Assembly: GCF_011320115.1 (NCBI RefSeq)
Contig: NZ_JAANOZ010000022.1
Coordinates: forward strand, 1 to 33,352
Length of the DNA stretch: 33,352 nucleotides
Direction: 5' to 3'
Origin: Croceibacterium segetis
Lineage (GTDB): Bacteria; Pseudomonadota; Alphaproteobacteria; Sphingomonadales; Sphingomonadaceae
How positions within the stretch are numbered: position 1 is the stretch's first letter; every line of letters begins with the position of its first letter. The notes beneath the pieces were generated by a model that saw nothing but the letters and a program-made list of their open reading frames with translations, made no database searches and was not told the DNA's origin. Positions 1 to 5,656 of this stretch are shown piece by piece. The position numbers were made by a program, and so were the translations under genes.

Positions 1-288
1 ATCTCCAAACCTCGCAACCCTCGTGACGCTGAACATTATGTTGTGCCCACGAATGGCAGCTAACCCCACTGCGGTCATCCCGCCGGGAAAAGCGGACCTT
101 CAAAGCGGCCCGTCTGCACACGACCCAAAGCGGAAGTTCGCTCAGTAGACCTGGGCTCGCTCTATACCTCAAATTAACTCACGAAATTTCTCACCGGCCG
201 GAACTAATGCGCGGCTTCGATCTTGATCAACGCAAGGCTTCCAGGTGGCAGCGATGCTGGCACCTTTGGGAAGACGGGGCGAGGCGTA
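1..288. other. Gene-free left edge with degenerate repeat pieces
   Basis: No convincing coding region. Short pieces such as AAGCGGACCTTC and AAAGCGGAAGTTCGC resemble the dispersed REP-like repeats found elsewhere in the window. A TTG-initiated extension of the following PilZ frame reaches back to 223, but its first 22 codons do not look like PilZ sequence and the ATG at 289 is better placed. Confidence 0.5.
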
Positions 289-612
289 ATGTTTGAGGTG
301 AGCCAACTTCTTGAGACAGAAGACTACATCGGGCGCCGGGCTCAAACGCGGCGTATCGTGGACTTACGGGCACAGGTTCGTTGTGGAAGCGAAACTTGGC
401 GGCCGATTAGAGTCGTCGATCTCTCGTCTACGGGATTCCGCCTAAGCTGGCTTCCGTCCTGTTCGACAGACTGCAGGATTTGGCTTCGCATTGAAGGGCT
501 CGAACCGCTCCCAGCGACGATACGCTGGAAGAACAACGGCGGGGTAGGATGCGAGTTCATACGCCCCCTTAGCGCCGCTGTGCTGGACCATTTGTCCCGC
601 CGGCAGATATGA
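289..612 (+). CDS. PilZ domain protein
   Basis: A 107-residue single-domain PilZ protein, the family that binds cyclic di-GMP and changes motility, surface or polysaccharide behaviour. The RRAQTRR stretch followed by VVDLSSTGFRLS fits the two halves of the c-di-GMP site (RxxxR and [D/N]xSxxG). The rest (ATIRWKNNGGVGCEF) is the usual closing strand pair. The start at 289 is chosen because a GGGCGAGG purine stretch lies just upstream and the domain begins soon after; a TTG at 223 would add 22 unlikely residues. It is followed 49 bp downstream by a CheY-like receiver on the same strand, so the two are probably co-transcribed. It may serve as the c-di-GMP output of the GGDEF/EAL protein at 8661-11645, but that link is only inference. 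Confidence 0.8.
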   Translation: MFEVSQLLETEDYIGRRAQTRRIVDLRAQVRCGSETWRPIRVVDLSSTGFRLSWLPSCSTDCRIWLRIEGLEPLPATIRWKNNGGVGCEFIRPLSAAVLDHLSRRQI

Positions 613-661
613 CATCGGCAAGTGGCACGACGTCGAGTCCTCAAAACCGAGTGGTGGTCCG

Positions 662-1027
662 ATGAAGCACTGTCTTCTGGTTGACGACTCACGAGTGATC
701 AGAATGGTCTCTCGTCACATGATCGAGAGTTTAAGCTTCGCCGTCACTGAAGCCGAGGACGGCCGACAGGCGCTCGACGCATGCAGGCTGTCGATGCCGG
801 ACCTCATACTTCTCGATTGGAACATGCCTGTGATGGGAGGGATGGAATTTCTGCGTGAGCTCCGCAATTCGAAAGAGGGCGACAAGCCCAAGGTCGTATT
901 CTGCACCACGGAATATGATGTGGACTGCATGCGCAGCGGATTTGCGGCCGGTGCCAATGAGTACATAATCAAGCCATTCGATCAGCAAACGCTCGAGATA
1001 AAGCTGCAGCAGATCGGCTGCACCTAA
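662..1027 (+). CDS. CheY-like single-domain response regulator
   Basis: A 121-residue stand-alone receiver domain. The acidic pair D8-D9, the phosphoacceptor D52 in LLDWNMP, the T82-T83 switch position and K104 in IIKPF are all present, so phosphorylation chemistry should be intact. There is no output domain, so it must act by protein contact, as CheY does on the flagellar motor or as a phosphate relay. It follows the PilZ gene closely and probably shares its transcript. No chemotaxis kinase or flagellar gene is in the window, so calling it CheY proper would go too far. The nearest histidine kinase is the HWE protein at 11897-13093, and no link to it can be shown. A mini-element with IS6-like ends begins 25 bp after the stop codon. 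Confidence 0.88.
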   Translation: MKHCLLVDDSRVIRMVSRHMIESLSFAVTEAEDGRQALDACRLSMPDLILLDWNMPVMGGMEFLRELRNSKEGDKPKVVFCTTEYDVDCMRSGFAAGANEYIIKPFDQQTLEIKLQQIGCT

Positions 1028-1051
1028 CGTCGGCTTTCCACCCATTGCGGG

Positions 1052-1235
1052 GGTGTTGTCAGAGCAACTGCACCAGTCGTTGGAGTGCGAGTTTGTCGGC
1101 ACCTTGGCGGTGTGATTGAGCTGAAATCTTGGCCAAGCGCCGCCGTTCCTGGAACTTTGCCGGCGACGAGAGCAAGACTGACAGCGCCACTTCTCTGCCG
1201 CGTAGAGGCTAAGGTGCAGTTGCTCTGACAGTGCC
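1052..1235 (+). mobile_element. MITE-like non-autonomous element, copy 1 (IS6-type ends)
   Basis: A 184-bp segment bounded by 23-bp imperfect inverted repeats (1052-1074 and 1213-1235) whose core is TGTCAGAGCAACTGCACC. It encodes nothing. A second copy in the same orientation lies at 3627-3800; the two share the ends and a strongly conserved internal block (TGGCCAA... to ...GACTGACAGC) while the left interior has diverged. The right end differs from the left end of the IS6-family element at 33221 at about 2 of 23 positions. Flanking octamers (ATTGCGGG, CGCGCGCG) do not form a target duplication. Confidence 0.75.
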
Positions 1236-1449
1236 CGCGCGCGGGATCGCGGGCCATTGTCACGCATGCCCGCGAGGGCGAGGCGTATCGCTCCCCGCCG
1301 CAGCTCCGCTCAGCCCATGCAGTATCCGCCGAAGCGCCGGAAACACGCCCCGCACTCCGTTTCGCATGAACAGCGATGCGCTTTTTCGAAAGCGTTTCCC
1401 TCGCTGACTTGGGTGGGTTATGAAATAGCCAAATTGAGGGGCGACTCAC

Positions 1450-1887
1450 ATGCATCTGCGCAAGTCGTTTTTGCTCGCAATGGTATGCCTCAGCATCTCG
1501 GGGTGCACGATCTTCGCCCCTCGTTTCGATCCATACGTCTCCGAAAAGACAAACTCGGCGTACACCGAGGTGGCTGAACTGTTGTCGGCCGCTGAACTTG
1601 GAAAGTATGCGAAAGCGGACACCTTCAAGGACGCGATTGACAAGTATGCGAGCATTGACGGTCAGCTTGCTGCCGCCGAGCAGCGCGTTACGCTGTTGAA
1701 TGCGCCGAGCAGGCCGAGCCAGACCGCTCGAGACTTGCTGGTGCGCCAGATCGAGAGTTGCCGGACTCAAGTAAAGAACCTCGCTCAAGATCACCGCACT
1801 AGCGGTATTCCGCCTGAGGCCGGCAGAACCGGACCCGTCTTGATTTCATGCGACATGGCGGCACGCGCCGCCGATGCGATGAAATAA
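1450..1887 (+). CDS. Predicted lipoprotein of unknown function
   Basis: A 145-residue protein with a lipoprotein signal peptide: positively charged start (MHLRK), hydrophobic core and the lipobox ISGC with the lipidated cysteine at residue 19. The mature part is mostly helical and hydrophilic (residues about 35-110), with a later Cys pair at about residues 103 and 134 that could form a disulphide. I do not recognise a family. A GAGGGG ribosome-binding site sits 8-10 bp before the ATG. The next gene starts 11 bp after its stop, so it opens a small operon with the unknown protein and, further on, a peptidoglycan-directed peptidase, which suggests a cell-envelope role. The operon lies between two mini-elements, so recent movement is possible. 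Confidence 0.75.
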   Translation: MHLRKSFLLAMVCLSISGCTIFAPRFDPYVSEKTNSAYTEVAELLSAAELGKYAKADTFKDAIDKYASIDGQLAAAEQRVTLLNAPSRPSQTARDLLVRQIESCRTQVKNLAQDHRTSGIPPEAGRTGPVLISCDMAARAADAMK

Positions 1888-1898
1888 GGAACATCGCC

Positions 1899-2288
1899 AT
1901 GGCTGATCTTTCCGCGTTCAATCCGAACAATGTCGATGATCTCGCCAGCAGGATTGTGCAACAAGTGTCGGGGGAGGCCAAGACTTGGTGGGACAAGAAT
2001 AGTGGACTCATGACCGGATATGTCCGGAGCCTGGCAGAGGCTGCCTTCCAAACGACGACTGCCCTGGCAAACGGCACGATTACCGCGGTGCAAGCCAACA
2101 GCGCCACCCGCGCCCAGAAACTTGCATTCGAGCAGACCGTCGAGTTCACGGAGTTCGAGACGCTCGTCCTGGCCCAGCGCATAGTGGACGCTGTCTTCAC
2201 AGTAATTGGCTGGGTCATCTACAACAGGACCGGGATCAACCTCACTCCGGGTCTTGTGCAACCGAAAGCTGCTGCCGGCGGCACCTGA
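1899..2288 (+). CDS. Hypothetical protein
   Basis: A 129-residue protein I cannot assign. It is predicted to be largely helical; residues about 90-112 (LVLAQRIVDAVFTVIGWVIY) form an amphipathic or weak membrane helix, and the tail is Gly/Ala rich. The start at 1899 is preferred because AAGGA lies 8 bp upstream; an in-frame upstream ATG at 1848 lies inside the lipoprotein gene. It follows the lipoprotein gene by 11 bp and precedes the cell-wall peptidase. A holin-like or pore-assisting role would fit such company, but the sequence alone does not show one. Confidence 0.7.
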   Translation: MADLSAFNPNNVDDLASRIVQQVSGEAKTWWDKNSGLMTGYVRSLAEAAFQTTTALANGTITAVQANSATRAQKLAFEQTVEFTEFETLVLAQRIVDAVFTVIGWVIYNRTGINLTPGLVQPKAAAGGT

Positions 2289-2289
2289 A

Positions 2290-2509
2290 CAATGGGGTCC
2301 GACAGGATCAGAGCACTGCACTCCGGTTGTGGGCAGGTCACAGGCGACCGGCACAGCTGCGAGCACACTGGACGCGAGAAGCAACGCCTCCATCCAACAA
2401 ACGTCCATCAAACTGTTCGCGCTTACAACTGCGCAGTCAGAACGCCGAGGCGTATGCAAGGATGGTGTTGCGTTACCAGCGCCTGATACAGGCGGGCGGG
2501 ATTCCATAA
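2290..2509 (+). pseudogene. Possible small frameshifted gene
   Basis: The 260 bp between the hypothetical gene and the peptidase gene hold two protein-like segments in different frames. The first (about 2330-2433) contains SQATGTAASTLDARSNASIQ. The second (about 2433-2509) contains NAEAYARMVLRYQRLIQAGG and ends at a TAA. A one-base slip near 2433 would join them into one short helical protein. No good start codon or ribosome site is visible for either piece alone. It may be a decayed member of the 1450-3250 operon, or simply intergenic sequence. Confidence 0.3.
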
Positions 2510-2548
2510 TGGAACTAACTTCGAGGTGCAGCTGAAGGGAGAGGTACA

Positions 2549-3250
2549 ATGGCAACTGGAGTCCAGATGCTTGAGCTGGCGAGAAGCCGGATTGACCAGC
2601 GCTACGTGAACGTATGCGTCCCCAAGAATAATCCAAACTGGCAAGGGCCCTGGGACTGCGCAGAGTTCATGTCGTGGCTCGTCTACCAGCTCACGAGAAG
2701 ACTTTATGGCTGTGTCGATGATGACGGAGATCCTGCGACCGTCGAGGCCTACACGGGCGCGTGGGAGAGAGACGCAAAGCGGCTCGGTCGGCTTGTTCCA
2801 TGGGAGCTGGCGGCCGGTATCGCGGGTGCGGTCCTGCTTCGGTATCCCCCGGTGCCCGGCAGCATGGGACACATTGTGGTGAGTGACGGCGTCGGAGGCA
2901 CGGTCGAGGCCATGGGGAAAAGATGGGGCGTAACAACGGGCAAGTCCTCGGGTCGGGACTGGGACACGGGAATACTGCTACCCGGGTTCGAGTACGACGC
3001 ACCAAGTCGCCTGGTCCTCTCACCGCCGGGGATCATCTACGCCATCGGGCGGCCAAGGCTGGACCCGGAGGTCACCAAGCGAATACAAACGGCGCTCCTC
3101 GGCTTTGGCGTTGACCCCGGGCCAGTTGATGGCGTTTTTGGCGCGAATACGACCGCCGCGGTGGCAGCGTTCCAGTCCATGAAGGGACTTGTTGCGGACG
3201 GGAAGGTTGGTAGACAAACCGCTCGCGCGCTAAAGATTTCGCTCGTTTAA
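2549..3250 (+). CDS. NlpC/P60- or CHAP-like peptidase with C-terminal peptidoglycan-binding domain
   Basis: A 233-residue predicted cell-wall hydrolase. Residues about 1-150 look like a papain-fold peptidase/amidase: a catalytic Cys37 in the PWDCAEFMSWL context and a His108 in GHIVVSDG, the order and spacing seen in NlpC/P60 and CHAP enzymes. Residues about 170-230 form a PG_binding_1 domain (IQTALLGFGVDPGPVDGVFG, then AVAAFQ and GKVGRQT). No signal peptide is visible, so export would need a partner (holin, type VI or another route) or the enzyme acts on lysis. A GGGAGAGG ribosome-binding site precedes the ATG. The context (lipoprotein, unknown small proteins, a DUF1353 stub downstream) resembles phage-lysis or tail-derived gene sets. 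The exact bond cleaved cannot be told from sequence. Confidence 0.78.
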   Translation: MATGVQMLELARSRIDQRYVNVCVPKNNPNWQGPWDCAEFMSWLVYQLTRRLYGCVDDDGDPATVEAYTGAWERDAKRLGRLVPWELAAGIAGAVLLRYPPVPGSMGHIVVSDGVGGTVEAMGKRWGVTTGKSSGRDWDTGILLPGFEYDAPSRLVLSPPGIIYAIGRPRLDPEVTKRIQTALLGFGVDPGPVDGVFGANTTAAVAAFQSMKGLVADGKVGRQTARALKISLV

Positions 3251-3513
3251 CAAGCTCGCATGAACCTTCTCTTGAGGACGGTCGGGTTGGAACGACTGGG
3301 CGAATCTCGCTGGCTGTTGTGACTCTTCGTGTGTCAACACTTCTGGCCATGCCGTTCTCGAATCAGCCGCGGATCAAGCCGCAGAGCGCCAATTTTTTAC
3401 TCGTTGCCCCTTCTTTCACAGAAGCCGAAAGTCGACTCTGCTTTGCTTGGTGTCGCCGGCACGATAGTGTCTCTGCGTAAGTATATTCGCGACTTCCGGG
3501 GATGTGCGCCGGT

Positions 3514-3626
3514 ATGCCGAATGCCCATTATGGCCATTACACAGGTAAGCTCATCTTTGAGCCCCTCCCCGACGGCAGGCGCATGCGGGTCTTGTGTGCT
3601 TTCGGGTTCATGGAAGCTGACGGCCT
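3514..3626 (+). pseudogene. 5' stub of a DUF1353 gene cut by a mini-element
   Basis: The frame starting at ATG 3514 (or 3502) reads YTGKLIFEPLPDGRRMRVL followed by FGFMEADG, which resembles the N-terminus of DUF1353 proteins, a small family often found among phage or tail genes. The reading runs into the left end of the mini-element at 3627 and then becomes meaningless, stopping at 3723. The remainder of the family (the PAGxxxDGASIP-type region) is not found on the right of the element, so the 3' part was lost as well as interrupted. Family assignment rests on a short stretch. Confidence 0.5.
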
Positions 3627-3800
3627 GGTGTTGTCAGAGCGACTGCACCGAGCCGACTGGGGACGTCATCTTCGTCTCCCGGGAGATGGGATTTTGGCCA
3701 AACGCCTCCGGTCCTGGAACTGAGCCGGCGACAAGAGCGAGACTGACAGCTCGGCCGCTCTGCCAGTCAGAGGTTAAGGTGCAGTTGCTCTGACAGCACC
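3627..3800 (+). mobile_element. MITE-like non-autonomous element, copy 2 (IS6-type ends)
   Basis: A 174-bp segment with 23-bp inverted ends (3627-3649 and 3778-3800), in the same orientation as the copy at 1052-1235. The two copies share the interior block with TCCTGGAACT and GCCGGCGAC. It cuts a DUF1353-like reading frame at its left end, and its right end lies 12 bp from the 3' end of the convergent membrane-protein gene. Flanking octamers (GACGGCCT, GTCTTCTA) do not match each other. Confidence 0.75.
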
Positions 3801-3811
3801 GTCTTCTACTT

Positions 3812-4918
3812 TCACCGCCCCACGATCTTTATGAACTCCGGGTCCCCGCGCAACAGAGCGAGATCGTTGTCGCTGCTCTCCGGATCGGAAATCCGCCACA
3901 GCCGGTCCTTGTAACTACTGGAAAGCGCGACCGCGCGCCGCGCACAGTCGAGCGCGCTCTGCCGCGCCGCGTCCCACTCCGGCGTCTCGGGTTGCGTGCG
4001 GTGGAGCTTCTGGCCAAAGGCGGCGGCGAGATAGAACCAGAAATCGGGGCGTTTGCGGGCCGCGCTGCTGCCAAGCTCGTCGCCGAGACGGATGACCTGG
4101 TCGGGATCGTCCTTGTACAACAAGTCGAACATCAGGTTGAGCGCGTCCTCGACGGTGACCTTGCCCTTGCTGCCGAGCTGCTGGTCGACAAAGCTGGACA
4201 CCTCACCCTCGCGGGCGACCGCACGGACTGTGCGCTGCTCGGATGCCGCCAGCTCCGGCTGGCGGGTGAGCAGGTACTCGACGGTATGGAACATCCTGAT
4301 CAGCACGAGCCGCGAGCTGAGATACATGAACAGGAAGCCGCAAGCGGCGCCGAACACCAGAATGATCGGACCGATAACCGGGAGGATTCCTGCCGATGGC
4401 GGCGACCCCGCCGGGGCAACATTGACCGCCGTCGTTAGAAACGCGCGAAAAGACAGCAGCGCGTCGTTGACGTTGTGCAGTTCGGCGAGCGTGGCGCCAA
4501 TGATCAGCGTCGTGAGCCAATCCGAAATCCGTTCGAGATTGGTATTCGAGCTGAGCAGCCGCGTCGCCGCGGCTGGGCGATGAGCCGTTCCTGCGGCGTC
4601 GTCGTCGCCCTCCAGCGGCTGATCGCTGGCGGAGACCGGAACCACCGCCCCGGTGCGGTCCTCGGCCGACAACACCCGCGGCACCCCGAACAGGAAGCCG
4701 AAAAAGGCTCCGCCGGTAAATGCGGCGAGAAAGATCAGCACCGCGACCCCGGCGGAGACCAGAATGCCCCACATGCTCGCGGCAATCACTGCGATCAGCG
4801 CCAATATTACACCGAGCCACAGCAACGTCTCGAGCTGATCGAGCGCGGTGCGGCTGCCGCTCCCAAAGGCACCGGAACCATCAGCACTTGCAGTGGCGCT
4901 CGCTTCATCAGCAGTCAT
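3812..4918 (-). CDS. Membrane protein with NTNLExISDWLT motif and helical C-terminal domain
   Basis: A 368-residue protein. Residues 31-80 form two adjacent TM helices ending in GFLFGVPR; residues 125-148 hold NTNLERISDWLTTLIIG, and residues 178-203 form a further TM helix. Residues about 235-365 are soluble and helical, TPR-like. The NTNLE-x-ISDWLT-x-x-x-x-G segment following a GFLFG(V/I)PR segment resembles, from memory, TM modules linked to pYEATS domains in predicted bacterial conflict or stress systems. No pYEATS domain is visible here. A strong GGGGAGGA ribosome-binding site precedes the ATG. It is transcribed on the same strand as the patatin-like gene, with the broken mucR gene between them. 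Function is unknown; membrane sensing or scaffolding is an inference. Confidence 0.72.
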   Translation of the reverse strand: MTADEASATASADGSGAFGSGSRTALDQLETLLWLGVILALIAVIAASMWGILVSAGVAVLIFLAAFTGGAFFGFLFGVPRVLSAEDRTGAVVPVSASDQPLEGDDDAAGTAHRPAAATRLLSSNTNLERISDWLTTLIIGATLAELHNVNDALLSFRAFLTTAVNVAPAGSPPSAGILPVIGPIILVFGAACGFLFMYLSSRLVLIRMFHTVEYLLTRQPELAASEQRTVRAVAREGEVSSFVDQQLGSKGKVTVEDALNLMFDLLYKDDPDQVIRLGDELGSSAARKRPDFWFYLAAAFGQKLHRTQPETPEWDAARQSALDCARRAVALSSSYKDRLWRISDPESSDNDLALLRGDPEFIKIVGR

Positions 4919-5207
4919 CGCAGTATCCTCCCCTGAAGATTGTCGATTCTATTTAATCATCACCATTCTTGCGTCCGCGTGCTGACCAAGTATTCCCGCA
5001 ACGAGACGCTTCCTTACTTATTTGGTCTTGTGGATCCGTTGAAGCATGGCTTGGTGATAGTTCGGTCCACTTGTGTCCATGTAGAAAATGCGAACCGTCG
5101 CGGCGGTATGCGCGCTCTGGCAAATCCGTTGCGCCCGTTTGGCCAAAAGCGGCTCGCGCTTTAGGCGCCGTGACGGGTCCCCTAGAAATTGATCGGAGCA
5201 AGCTCTC
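4919..5207. other. Divergent intergenic region before mucR
   Basis: This 289-bp gap separates the divergently transcribed membrane-protein gene and mucR, and must hold both promoters. An A/T-rich stretch near 4945-4965 (TTTAATCATC) is the most promoter-like part. I could not define -35/-10 boxes with confidence, and no coding frame here is convincing. Confidence 0.4.
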
Positions 5208-5648
5208 ATGGTCGACGCCGCTACCTTTGACGATGCACCCACAACACACGCCACGGATATCGGGGTTTCCTACGTTGCGAGCAATTCGTTGGGCGCCAAA
5301 GAGGTCTCCACGCTGCTTCGCAACGTCTATTCCACGCTGGCCGATCTCGGCCAGGAAAGTGCCGCGCCGGAAGTCCGGCCCGAACCGGCAGCGTCGGTGC
5401 GATCGTCGATCAAGCGGGATCACATCGTCTGCCTCGAAGACGGTAAGAAAATGAAGGTGCTCACGCGCCACCTCATGGCCGACCGCGGCATGACTCCGGA
5501 CGAATACCGGGCGCGCTAGGGCCTTTCGTCGGACTACCCGATGGCTGCCCCCGATTATGCGGACAAACGGCGTGACCTGGCCAAGAAGATTGGCCTCGAC
5601 CGCAAGCCCGGCCAGCACCGCGGCCGGCGCAAGAAATCCGCAGTCTGA
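5208..5648 (+). pseudogene. mucR: MucR/Ros-family regulator interrupted by an in-frame amber codon
   Basis: The first 103 codons encode a MucR/Ros-type zinc-finger regulator: an acidic helical N-terminus, then DHIVCLEDGKKMKVLTRHL and MTPDEYRAR. A TAG at 5517-5519 ends translation exactly where the family has the conserved Trp of EYRxxW. The same frame continues for 42 more codons as GLSSDYPMAAPDYADKRRDL and AKKIGLDRKPG, the normal family C-terminus, to a TGA at 5646-5648. TGG-to-TAG is a single-base change. The finger has CLED, with Asp in place of the second Cys, as in several rhizobial Ros homologues. The 103-residue product would keep the zinc-finger core but lose the conserved tail. A nonsense mutation, a sequencing error or an accidental readthrough gene are all possible. 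Confidence 0.85.
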
Positions 5649-5656
5649 GCTTGCGC

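Noticed and set aside
3329-3793. 154-codon frame crossing the second mini-element
   Set aside because: Its translation is Cys/Ser/Pro rich and unrelated to the DUF1353-like frame; it ends within the element.
1044-3808. 8-bp target duplications around the mini-elements
   Set aside because: Flanking octamers do not match around either element or around the pair, so no duplication can be claimed.
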